Below, piece after piece: positions 34,489-42,588 of a stretch of 64,000 nucleotides of DNA. Location of the stretch: assembly GCA_009774465.1 (NCBI GenBank), contig VSNT01000002.1, positions 15,618 to 79,617 of the forward strand. The letters are read 5' to 3'. Each line of letters opens with the position of its first letter. Positions within the stretch are counted from its first letter, which is position 1. The translations under genes were made by a program, and so were the position numbers. The notes beneath the pieces are model-generated. The model did not search any database, had not been told where the DNA came from, and saw nothing but the letters and a program-made list of their open reading frames with translations. This stretch comes from Lachnospiraceae bacterium. GTDB lineage: Bacteria > Bacillota_A > Clostridia > Lachnospirales > Lachnospiraceae.

Positions 34489-35247
34489 CTACCCATCAAC
34501 CGAATAAGAATCCAGGATACTCATAATACTTTCTTTGTACACATTCCCGTTTAAAACATCTCCATTTGGAGAAAAACTGATAGCTCGTATGTCCTTCGGA
34601 TCGTCTTCATAAGGATCGGTAAATTCCGTGTCATTCCCAAAATATTCTTTTAAATGTTTTATGGCATTCCCACTGGGAAAGATTATATTCCCGTTGGAAC
34701 AATTGATTCCCAATAAACGAAACTCTTCCACGATTTCCCTTGTCCGCAGATTATATGGGTTGTCGTCTTCAACGCTGACAAGCCATGCAGGATGCACTTT
34801 AATAGAAACCCCTTCTCTTAAAATGGATTTTGCAAATTTCTTCACATATTGAATTGGAATGGTTTCCTGATGAAATGCATCCACGGAAAGTAAAATATTA
34901 TTTACACCGCTTTTTGCCAACATATGCGCAACTTCATTGATTCTTTTTTCATCTTTGGTGAAATAACCGTTTGTAATGATTTCCCTCTTTGGTATATCCA
35001 TTTTCTTACCGGCTTCATGTATTTTACAGACCACTTCAGGATACAAAAGAGGCTCTCCCCCAAAAGTCATCAATGATTGAATTTGATAATTCTCGCACAC
35101 ATCACAAACCGCTTCTGCGGCAATATCGCCATCTATATATTCTCCATTAGCAACGTGTTCTCCTTCAGAGCAATGTTTACAATGTCCTGTACAGGCCATT
35201 GTCACAACAAACTCTATTCGGTTTAAATTTTTCAAATATTGATTCAA
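34489..35247 (-). CDS. Radical SAM protein
   Basis: 252 aa. The cluster motif is CTGHCKHC (Cys19, 23, 26), followed by FGGEPLLYPE, typical of radical SAM enzymes that bind a 4Fe-4S cluster and cleave SAM. No C-terminal SPASM cysteines are seen, and the protein is short. No RiPP precursor-like gene is visible beside it. It is 12 bp after glgX and heads the phosphatase/methyltransferase/DUF3990 stretch. Confidence 0.87.
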   Translation of the reverse strand: MNQYLKNLNRIEFVVTMACTGHCKHCSEGEHVANGEYIDGDIAAEAVCDVCENYQIQSLMTFGGEPLLYPEVVCKIHEAGKKMDIPKREIITNGYFTKDEKRINEVAHMLAKSGVNNILLSVDAFHQETIPIQYVKKFAKSILREGVSIKVHPAWLVSVEDDNPYNLRTREIVEEFRLLGINCSNGNIIFPSGNAIKHLKEYFGNDTEFTDPYEDDPKDIRAISFSPNGDVLNGNVYKESIMSILDSYSVDG

Positions 35248-35259
35248 CTTTCTACCTCC

Positions 35260-37362
35260 CTAAGAAACAAAAATACAAACACTTCTGGCTCCAATTGTAA
35301 CCCTGTTTTCCGGTAATCTGCTCATTCCCTGCTGTCCCGGTATAAACTCAGGCAAGTATCTGCCGCTGGTGTCAGCAGCCACATACCAGACCTTTCCGCC
35401 CTGCAGGGAAGGCAGGAAGATTTCCTGATCCTCCCAGAAAACATTTATTGCAAGACAGACAATATCATCATGCCCGTTTCCCCTGTCATCTACTTCAACT
35501 CTTCCGGCATAAATCACACGAAGTACTTTACTGCCGGCATCTGTACCCATTACCTGAATTTCCGGCCATCCGCACCAACTGTTTCCTGAAAATTTGCGCA
35601 GCACAGGATGGGCATTCCGAAACGCTGTCATATATTTGCAAAATTCAAAATGGCTTTTGTTTTTCTTTAAATCCTCCCAATTAAGCCAGGAAATTTCATT
35701 ATCCTGGCAGTAGGCATTGTTGTTGCCAAACTGGGTGTTAAGAAATTCATCCCCAGCATAAAACATAGGCGTTCCGCGGCTGCACATCAGAACTGCAAAA
35801 GCATTCATGGCAAGACGTCTGCGCAAGGTAAGCACCTCCTCATTGTCGGTTTCTCCTTCCACACCGCAGTTCCAACTTCGATTGTCATTACAGCCATCCG
35901 TATTGTCCCATCCATTGGCTTCATTGTGCTTTTCATTATAAGAATATAAATCCCAAAGGGTAAATCCGTCGTGGCAGGTAAGGAAATTCACCGAAGCATT
36001 ATTTCCTCTCCATACCGGATTGTAAATGTCCTTAGAGCCGGTAATCCTCTGCGCGGCAGTTTCCCACATGCCAAAATCCCCTTTCAGAAAATCACGCAGG
36101 TCATCACGATATTTACCATTCCATTCTGCCCAGCGGCTCCAGGAAGGAAAGCTTCCCACCTGATACAAACCGCCCGCATCCCATGCTTCTGCAATCAGCT
36201 TCACATTTCCCAAAATCGGATCAAAAGCAAGGCTCTGCAAAAGGGGAGGCTTACTCATAGGCGAGCCATCCTCGTTCCGCCCAAGAATCGCCGCCAGATC
36301 AAACCGGAACCCATCCACATGATAAGCAGTTGTCCAGTATCTTAAACATTCCAGAATCATCTGATGCACAATCGGGTGATTGCAGTTTAAGGTATTACCG
36401 CAGCCGCTGAAATTATAATACTTTCCATCCGGCGTAAGCATATAATAAATATTGTTATCAAAGCCTTTGAAGGAAAAACAGGGACCACACTCATTTCCTT
36501 CAGCAGTATGATTAAATACCACATCCAGAATACATTCAATTCCATTTTCATGGAGTTCACTGATCAGCTCTTTCAGTTCCGTACCTTCTCTATTATATTC
36601 CGCCTTTGCCGTATAGCTTGTATTTGGTGCAAAAAAGGAAACTGTACTGTATCCCCAATAATTCATTACCGGTTTTCCATCTATTTCACGGTAATCCCGC
36701 ATCTCATCAAACTCAAAAATGGGCATCAATTCCACTGCATTGATTCCAAGTTCCTTTAAATAAGGAATCTTTTCCTTCAATCCTGCAAAGGTTCCCGGAT
36801 AGGTAACGCCGGAAGAGAAATGCTTTGTAAACCCTCTTACATGCATCTCATAAATAATCAAATCCTCCATAGGAATCAGGGGTTGTCCAAAGGTTTTCCA
36901 GTCAAAGTCATCCTTCACCACCCTGGCTCTGTAATAATCCCCCTCCATCCGTGGTTCACCCCATATTCTCTGGCCTGTTACTGCCTTGGCATAAATATCC
37001 AGAAGAATGTGGTCTTTGTTAAACAAAAGCCCCACTTTGGGATCGTAAGGTCCGTCCATCCGGTAAGCATACTCAAAATCATATACGTTAAGTCCGAACA
37101 CGATCATAGAATATACCTTTCCAATTTTGTAAGTCTCCGGGAATTTAAGCACAGCAAATGGTTCCGCTTCCTCCCTTCTGAACAAAAGCAGTTCGCAGGA
37201 AGTTGCGCCATAAGAATACACCGTAAAATTAACCCCGCAGGGAATTGCAGTGGCGCCATTCACCTCATACATTCCGGGGCGAACCTCAAACCCGTTAATT
37301 ACATCCATTGGTATCATATGGATTCTGCTGATAGGCGCAGCAAGCAGTTCTTCGTCTTTCAT
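35260..37362 (-). CDS. glgX: Glycogen debranching enzyme / isoamylase type
   Basis: 700 aa. A CBM48-like N-terminal domain (~20-150) precedes a GH13 barrel. Conserved catalytic positions: nucleophile Asp355 in DGFRFDLAAIL, acid Glu392 in LIAEAWDAGG, and Asp465 in LTCHDGFTLW; VVFNHTAEGNE is also typical. Such enzymes cut alpha-1,6 branches of glycogen or limit dextrins. No other glycogen genes lie in the window. It is the first gene of the long reverse-strand series. Confidence 0.94.
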   Translation of the reverse strand: MKDEELLAAPISRIHMIPMDVINGFEVRPGMYEVNGATAIPCGVNFTVYSYGATSCELLLFRREEAEPFAVLKFPETYKIGKVYSMIVFGLNVYDFEYAYRMDGPYDPKVGLLFNKDHILLDIYAKAVTGQRIWGEPRMEGDYYRARVVKDDFDWKTFGQPLIPMEDLIIYEMHVRGFTKHFSSGVTYPGTFAGLKEKIPYLKELGINAVELMPIFEFDEMRDYREIDGKPVMNYWGYSTVSFFAPNTSYTAKAEYNREGTELKELISELHENGIECILDVVFNHTAEGNECGPCFSFKGFDNNIYYMLTPDGKYYNFSGCGNTLNCNHPIVHQMILECLRYWTTAYHVDGFRFDLAAILGRNEDGSPMSKPPLLQSLAFDPILGNVKLIAEAWDAGGLYQVGSFPSWSRWAEWNGKYRDDLRDFLKGDFGMWETAAQRITGSKDIYNPVWRGNNASVNFLTCHDGFTLWDLYSYNEKHNEANGWDNTDGCNDNRSWNCGVEGETDNEEVLTLRRRLAMNAFAVLMCSRGTPMFYAGDEFLNTQFGNNNAYCQDNEISWLNWEDLKKNKSHFEFCKYMTAFRNAHPVLRKFSGNSWCGWPEIQVMGTDAGSKVLRVIYAGRVEVDDRGNGHDDIVCLAINVFWEDQEIFLPSLQGGKVWYVAADTSGRYLPEFIPGQQGMSRLPENRVTIGARSVCIFVS

Positions 37363-37457
37363 CTTACGTTTCTCCCTATTGTAATTTTTTAAATATATTT
37401 TCTGTTAAACTGGTAATATTATAACACATCATGGAGAAAGATTTTATAGCTTTCGTC

Positions 37458-38693
37458 TTATTTTACTTCCAGTTTTCTAAAAAGACCGGCTGCCAAAAGC
37501 CCTACTGCGCATACGAGAACACCTGTTGGAATCAAAACAAGATAAGCTGCATCTTTAAATCTGTCAAAAAGAAAACCATACACAATCTGCCCTATAGGCT
37601 GGACGCACAGTGTAATCATGGATGTATAAGCCATAACTTTGCCAATCAAATGATTGGGTGTCCTTTGCTGTATAAGTGAAACAGCAAAAATGGAAAAGAT
37701 ACTGATCGCTGTCTGCATACCAAAAAATGAAACAATATTAATTACATATTTTGTAACAGAGTCTATGGGACAAAGAAAGGCAATTCCTGCCGGAATCATA
37801 AAAAGGCCAATAGAGGAAAGCATAATTGACAATCTGCCTGTTTTTAGTTTTCCCGTAAGAAGTCCGGCACCAATGCTTCCTAAAATTACCGCAACAGCTA
37901 ATGTACTTTCCGCAGCGCCATAATATCCTGCACCCAGCTCCAAAGTTATTCTGACAATATAAGGCAGACCGACTATGATAATGCCCATTACAAAAAACCT
38001 GGAAAGAGCAGTTACTAATAAAAGCCTGGAAATCTCCTCCTGTTCTTTAAAAATAAAACGCATACTTGCCAAAAAGTCCTGCCTGATAATAGATAATATG
38101 CCTTCCGTACTGTGTATCTGCTGCTGATTTAACTTTATAAAGCATTCCAATAAAGCAGTAATGAAAAAGCATCCAACACTTGCATACATAACAGGCTGTA
38201 AACCAAAGCCGGCATATAACACTCCGCCCAGCACCGGCCCGATCAAACAGGACAGGGACGCAGCCTGATTTACCACTGCATTTCCTTTGATAATATTTTC
38301 ACCTTCCAGCATAGTGGGAATACATGCCTGTACCGTGGGCGTTTCAAATGCCCCCAAAATGGAAAGTATCATCAACAGTATGCTGATTACTATAAGCTCA
38401 TTTCCCTGGTGTAAGGAAAAAGCCGCTCCAAAAACAGCAAAGCCTGTCAGCGCATCCAGTGCCACCATAATGTTTCTCCGGTCCGCCCTGTCTGCAAGAA
38501 TTCCTCCCAGTGGAGAAAATATAATTGTGGGAATCGTTGCAGCGGACAATATTCCGGCAAATATCGCCGCCGAACCAATTATATCAAGCACATACATAGA
38601 TAGAGCAAGCTTTAAAATGGAATTTCCAAACAGGCTCATCACCTGCCCTAAAATGAGAAGTACAAAATTTTTTGAAAACAACTTTTGCTTCAT
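37458..38693 (-). CDS. MFS transporter (enterobactin-exporter/macrolide-efflux-like)
   Basis: 411 aa, twelve predicted membrane helices. The cytoplasmic loop motif between helices 2 and 3 reads GGILADRADRRNIM, as in MFS drug exporters. The central loop (~195-215) is charged. The ATG overlaps the TetR gene stop (ATGA), so the exporter is co-transcribed with its likely repressor. Substrate unknown; drug or siderophore efflux are options. Confidence 0.9.
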   Translation of the reverse strand: MKQKLFSKNFVLLILGQVMSLFGNSILKLALSMYVLDIIGSAAIFAGILSAATIPTIIFSPLGGILADRADRRNIMVALDALTGFAVFGAAFSLHQGNELIVISILLMILSILGAFETPTVQACIPTMLEGENIIKGNAVVNQAASLSCLIGPVLGGVLYAGFGLQPVMYASVGCFFITALLECFIKLNQQQIHSTEGILSIIRQDFLASMRFIFKEQEEISRLLLVTALSRFFVMGIIIVGLPYIVRITLELGAGYYGAAESTLAVAVILGSIGAGLLTGKLKTGRLSIMLSSIGLFMIPAGIAFLCPIDSVTKYVINIVSFFGMQTAISIFSIFAVSLIQQRTPNHLIGKVMAYTSMITLCVQPIGQIVYGFLFDRFKDAAYLVLIPTGVLVCAVGLLAAGLFRKLEVK

Positions 38694-39349
38694 GTTCTTT
38701 TTCCCTCCTTTTCCGAAAGATCAGCCATGAGCTTTTCTGTAAATGCTGTCATTTCATCATCGAAAACAGGCAGTCCCATGTGGGCTAATACTTCCATCAC
38801 AAAACGGTATTTATGACGCATTTCTTCTTCCGTTGCAGGAAACACCGATGGCAGAAGCCAAAAATTAATTAAGGGCAAAAGCTCAGAAAGTTCCTTTGTA
38901 TACTCTGTCCTGATGGAACCGTCTCCTTTTCCTTCCATAAGCAGTTCAAACCATAAAGGCGTCAGAACCCGCCTGTTTTCTTCAATTGCCACTGACAGAA
39001 TATGGGGATCTTTTAAAATGGAAACGGCCTGCATATTTATACTGTTACGCTTTTCATCCGACCTGTTTTGCACAAGCAATTCCCTTATCTTCTGCAAACC
39101 ATTTAAATCCTTTCGCTTTCTGACAGCCTCAAAAGGGTTGTTTTGAAAAAACAGTTGATTTCCCAATCTGTGCATAATTTCTTCTTTGCTTTCAAAAAAG
39201 CGGTAAAACATCCCTTTCGCCCCGCCTGCCATGTTCATAATATCTGAAACCGAAGTTTCCTCATATCCTTTTTGTAAAAACAACTTCTGTGCAGCATCCA
39301 GAATTTCTTTTTCCCATTCCTCTGGTGTTTTTTTAACCGGTCTTGCCAA
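38690..39349 (-). CDS. TetR family transcriptional regulator
   Basis: 219 aa. The N-terminal helix-turn-helix is clear (ILDAAQKLFLQKGYEETSVS, then MAGGAKGMFYRFFESKEE). The remaining ~150 residues are the helical ligand-binding domain. It overlaps the MFS gene and is preceded by a promoter carrying a TGACCA/TGGTCA palindrome, so it probably represses itself and the exporter until a ligand binds. Confidence 0.92.
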   Translation of the reverse strand: MARPVKKTPEEWEKEILDAAQKLFLQKGYEETSVSDIMNMAGGAKGMFYRFFESKEEIMHRLGNQLFFQNNPFEAVRKRKDLNGLQKIRELLVQNRSDEKRNSINMQAVSILKDPHILSVAIEENRRVLTPLWFELLMEGKGDGSIRTEYTKELSELLPLINFWLLPSVFPATEEEMRHKYRFVMEVLAHMGLPVFDDEMTAFTEKLMADLSEKEGKRT

Positions 39350-39383
39350 TTCTTCTTATCCTCCCTGTTTACAAAATAATTAA

Positions 39384-39431
39384 TGACCATTGGTCAATAA
39401 TTATTATACCTTTATTATTTGTTTAGCACAA
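39384..39431 (-). promoter_or_regulatory. Promoter and operator of the TetR/MFS operon
   Basis: On the reverse strand TTGTGC (39426-39431), a 17-bp spacer and TATAAT (39403-39408), followed by the palindrome TGACCA-T-TGGTCA (39384-39396). The operator lies just downstream of the -10 box, a usual place for TetR-type repressors. Confidence 0.75.
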
Positions 39432-39470
39432 TAGAGCCCGGGAATTTTTTATAGAAATTTTTGCATGGAA

Positions 39471-40091
39471 TTATGATTTCATTTTCACTGGCAGAAATTT
39501 TTCATAGATTTTTATAATACGTCCAAGACAAAATGCCGACAGTACCGTTCCAATCCCAATTCCATATAATTTCGTATGATTCATGAGACATAAAAGAACG
39601 CTGATGATCACCATAGAAATATCAAAGGTATTTTTCACTGTGGAAAAAGCAAGAGAAAACACCTCTGAAATAGTTTTAACAATCCCGTCAGTGGGCGTTA
39701 ATACAACATCCGTTTTTACACAAAGGTAAACTCCCATTGCTGTAACAAACATGGTTAATGAAAACAAAAGCAGCCGCAGCAAAACAGAAAAATCCATATT
39801 GGGAATAAGGAAATCATATAGATCAGTTAAAAAGCCAAATGCAAAAGAAAGAGGCACCTCCAGAAGATAAGGCAGTGTCACTTTTTTCGATAAGATGCAC
39901 TGTGCAAGCACAAATAATAAATAGCAGATAATAGATGCTGTTCCCAAAGAAATTTTGTAAATTTCAGAGATTGCATACATGACAGAGCTGAATGCCGCCA
40001 CCCCTAAATCAAATCGGATATTCAACACTATCGCCGCGGCAATCAAATTCAAGCCAAGAAAGTATAATAATAGTCGTTTCACAGTTTTCAC
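39471..40091 (-). CDS. YczE/YyaS/YitT family membrane protein
   Basis: 206 aa with five to six membrane helices. The N-terminal LNLIAAAIVLNIRFDLGVAAFSSV and the CVKTDVVLTPTDGIVKTIS segment are characteristic of this family of uncharacterised integral membrane proteins. Function unknown. The gene is alone, with its own promoter region (TATAAT on the reverse strand near 40120). Confidence 0.8.
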   Translation of the reverse strand: MKTVKRLLLYFLGLNLIAAAIVLNIRFDLGVAAFSSVMYAISEIYKISLGTASIICYLLFVLAQCILSKKVTLPYLLEVPLSFAFGFLTDLYDFLIPNMDFSVLLRLLLFSLTMFVTAMGVYLCVKTDVVLTPTDGIVKTISEVFSLAFSTVKNTFDISMVIISVLLCLMNHTKLYGIGIGTVLSAFCLGRIIKIYEKFLPVKMKS

Positions 40092-40196
40092 CTTTTATCC
40101 CCTAATTTAGTTCCTTATTATAGTACCTATAGTTCTAATTCAGAATTTATTATACAAGTTCATCCGTCCTTTGCCAATGGATTTCCTGAAAATAAC

Positions 40197-40225
40197 TTGT
40201 ACAGGGAAAGCGAATAGTATAAAAT
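40197..40225 (+). promoter_or_regulatory. Promoter of upp
   Basis: TTGTAC (40197-40202), a 17-bp spacer and TAAAAT (40220-40225). No PyrR-type leader is evident in the short 47-bp leader. Confidence 0.5.
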
Positions 40226-40272
40226 AAATAAGAAATGACAGAAAAGATTTATTGGGGAAGGGCACAGTTAAA

Positions 40273-40902
40273 ATGGAAAATGTATTTATTATGGAGCATC
40301 CGTTGATTCAGCATAAAATCTCTCAGCTTAGAGATATTAACACAGGAACCAACGAGTTCAGACAATGTATTGAAGAGATTGCCATGTTAATGGGGTACGA
40401 AGCACTTAGGGATTTGCCTCTGGAAAATGTAGAAGTGCAGACTCCTATTGAAAAATGTATGACACCAAAAATAGCAGGAAAAAAACTGGCAGTAGTTCCT
40501 ATTTTACGGGCAGGACTTGGCATGGTAAATGGGATATTGGCGCTGGTTCCCAGTGCCAAAGTAGGACATATCGGACTTTACAGGGATCCTAAAACCCATG
40601 AACCGCATGAATATTACTGTAAGCTTCCTGAGCCTATCAGTCAAAGAACTATCGTGGTCGTAGATCCCATGCTGGCTACCGGCGGTTCCGGTTCCGAAGC
40701 AATTAATTTTATTAAACAGCATGGCGGTATAAACATTAAATTTATGTGTATTATTGCAGCGCCGGAAGGCTTAGATCGTCTGCGCAGGGATCATCCTGAT
40801 ATTCAGATTTATGTAGGGCATTTAGACCGTTGTCTGAACGAGAATGCTTATATCTGCCCTGGTTTGGGTGATGCAGGAGACCGGATATTTGGAACGAAGT
40901 GA
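40273..40902 (+). CDS. upp: Uracil phosphoribosyltransferase
   Basis: 209 aa from the ATG at 40273, the normal length of Upp; GGGGAAGGG lies upstream, and a TTG 21 bases earlier is less likely. Uracil plus PRPP gives UMP (pyrimidine salvage). The PRPP-binding loop is VVDPMLATGGSGSEAI; VPILRAGLGMVNG and the C-terminal GDAGDRIFGTK uracil-binding end are intact. No uracil permease is adjacent. Confidence 0.97.
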   Translation: MENVFIMEHPLIQHKISQLRDINTGTNEFRQCIEEIAMLMGYEALRDLPLENVEVQTPIEKCMTPKIAGKKLAVVPILRAGLGMVNGILALVPSAKVGHIGLYRDPKTHEPHEYYCKLPEPISQRTIVVVDPMLATGGSGSEAINFIKQHGGINIKFMCIIAAPEGLDRLRRDHPDIQIYVGHLDRCLNENAYICPGLGDAGDRIFGTK

Positions 40903-40932
40903 AATACCCCGCGGGAATAAAATATGGAATAT

Positions 40933-40965
40933 CAGCTCATCAAACATTTTTCATTTGATGAGCTG
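40933..40965. terminator. Terminator shared by upp and the convergent C45 hydrolase gene
   Basis: A perfect 12-bp stem (40933-40944 with 40954-40965) around a 9-nt loop. The stop codon of the C45 gene (40951-40953) falls in the loop. Flanking T tracts are weak on both sides. Confidence 0.7.
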
Positions 40966-42027
40966 TTCCTGTTTCTTCAACATGCGCTGTTTTATATCAC
41001 GCAGTCTGTTATCACTGATAAATTTCTTTTTTCTTGGATCACCCTCCGCACGCCAGATGGCTAAACTTTCCAAATCAAATATAGAACTCCAAACTGTTTC
41101 AAAATCCGGCTCATTGTCATATTGGCACATAAAACCATAGTCCCCTTTTAAAAGCCGCCTGGTAGTTTCAATGTAGTCGTCTCTTATCTGTCCAGAAGTA
41201 AAACTGTCTATAACTACTTTATAGCGTTTGTGGGAATTATAATCGTTCCCGTTTGCATCATCATACGTTCTCATCTCATCAGATGTAAAGCTGTTGACGG
41301 TACAAACGATACTGCCATTTTCAAAATTTTCTGCTTCCCGAATCCTTTTGAGAGTTGGTGTGCATTCAACTACTACCATATTGCCTTTTTTATCCGCAAG
41401 TAAAATATTACAGTTAGAAGCCACTGGCAAATCCATAAGCAGGGAAACTGCCTGCTTTGTATCATCCGCCTTTTCAAGCAGATATCGTACAATAAAGCAT
41501 GAATTAAATCCTGCCTGTATCTTTTTAAGGTCCGTCATCACAAATGTCATGGCTACAGCAAGACCGTGTTCGTTCAGTCCTTCTTCTCCATTGATAAAAG
41601 AAGATGTAGTAATTTGAAATCTGTTTCCATTCTTCGGCGCATAGATTTCACTCTTACATCCTTCACGCAAAAAAGTCGGCAAATCATTATTTCTGCCATA
41701 TATTATTTTATCATTTTGTGAGTAGGCAAAAGCAGTGCATCCACGAATCTCAACAGGAAAATTGTTTTCCAGGTTATACATGCAGCAGCCCATACACAAC
41801 ATCCAGGAAGCAAACTGCAGATAGTCCGCTCCTATGGTATCGCTCACGCCTCTTATTTCCCCGCATACTTCCGGGAAAAATTTTCTTAATATCTTCTCAC
41901 TTTGCTTTCCATGTTCCAATTGAAAATCATCTAGCAGAAGTGGGAAATACAACTTTGCGTTTTTTAATATTCTTCCGCGCTTCACGCCCATCTCATAGTG
42001 ATCACCTTTAAGCCTTAAATGATACAT
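40951..42027 (-). CDS. C45 family autoproteolytic acyltransferase/hydrolase
   Basis: 358 aa. The likely N-terminal nucleophile after self-cleavage is Cys97 in VEIRGCTAFAYSQ, followed by IYGRNNDLPTF and GEEGLNEHGLAVAMTF, as in the acyl-CoA:6-aminopenicillanate acyltransferase / C45 peptidase group and bile-salt-hydrolase-like Ntn hydrolases. It cleaves or transfers an amide-linked acyl group; the substrate is unknown. GGAGG lies upstream of ATG. No signal peptide. Confidence 0.85.
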   Translation of the reverse strand: MYHLRLKGDHYEMGVKRGRILKNAKLYFPLLLDDFQLEHGKQSEKILRKFFPEVCGEIRGVSDTIGADYLQFASWMLCMGCCMYNLENNFPVEIRGCTAFAYSQNDKIIYGRNNDLPTFLREGCKSEIYAPKNGNRFQITTSSFINGEEGLNEHGLAVAMTFVMTDLKKIQAGFNSCFIVRYLLEKADDTKQAVSLLMDLPVASNCNILLADKKGNMVVVECTPTLKRIREAENFENGSIVCTVNSFTSDEMRTYDDANGNDYNSHKRYKVVIDSFTSGQIRDDYIETTRRLLKGDYGFMCQYDNEPDFETVWSSIFDLESLAIWRAEGDPRKKKFISDNRLRDIKQRMLKKQEQLIK

Positions 42028-42085
42028 CTCCTGTTCATCCTCCTTTTTGTATGAACAGTATATCTGAATAAAAAATTTGTTTCAA

Positions 42086-42583
42086 TTACTTTCTTAATAA
42101 ATCCTCTAATATCATTTCATCTTCCATTTTCACAAATCCATATTTTTCATACAATGGCCGCCCCATCTGTGTTGCCTCCAGGGTAATCTGGACAATTCCC
42201 CGCTTTTTTGCTTCTTTCACCAGTAAATCCAGTGTATGATACGCAATGCCCTTTCTACGATATTTGGGAGCAGTATACATATTCATAATATAAGCTTTTT
42301 GACCGCTTGTATTATGATAAGTCGGCATAACCCTGTAAAAGCTTACGCCGCCTGCCCCAATAAATTTTCCATTATCATATACCAGATATGCAATGTGCAC
42401 ACCAGTTTCCAATGCGCTTTTATAATACTCACGGGACTGCTTTTCCACCTCAGACATATCCACGTCATCAGATAACTTATTAGCCGCCCGCAAAACAATC
42501 GTTCTGGTCCTCACCAATTCTTCCATATCTTCCACTGTTGCTTTTTTATACTCATACATAATCTCTGTAAAATCCTTTTCCAT
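42086..42583 (-). CDS. GNAT family N-acetyltransferase
   Basis: 165 aa from the ATG at 42583, placed just behind the DHHW gene stop; a second in-frame ATG at 42559 is possible. The acetyl-CoA loop is MYTAPKYRRKGIAYHTLDLL, followed by LEATQMGRPLYEKYGFVK. Acceptor unknown. Last gene of the surface O-acetylation group, though a link to it is not shown. Confidence 0.85.
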   Translation of the reverse strand: MEKDFTEIMYEYKKATVEDMEELVRTRTIVLRAANKLSDDVDMSEVEKQSREYYKSALETGVHIAYLVYDNGKFIGAGGVSFYRVMPTYHNTSGQKAYIMNMYTAPKYRRKGIAYHTLDLLVKEAKKRGIVQITLEATQMGRPLYEKYGFVKMEDEMILEDLLRK

Positions 42584-42588
42584 ACTTT

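Noticed and set aside
34489..35247. Radical SAM gene as part of a RiPP cluster
   Set aside because: No precursor-like small ORF, no leader-binding domain, no SPASM cysteines and no dedicated exporter beside it.
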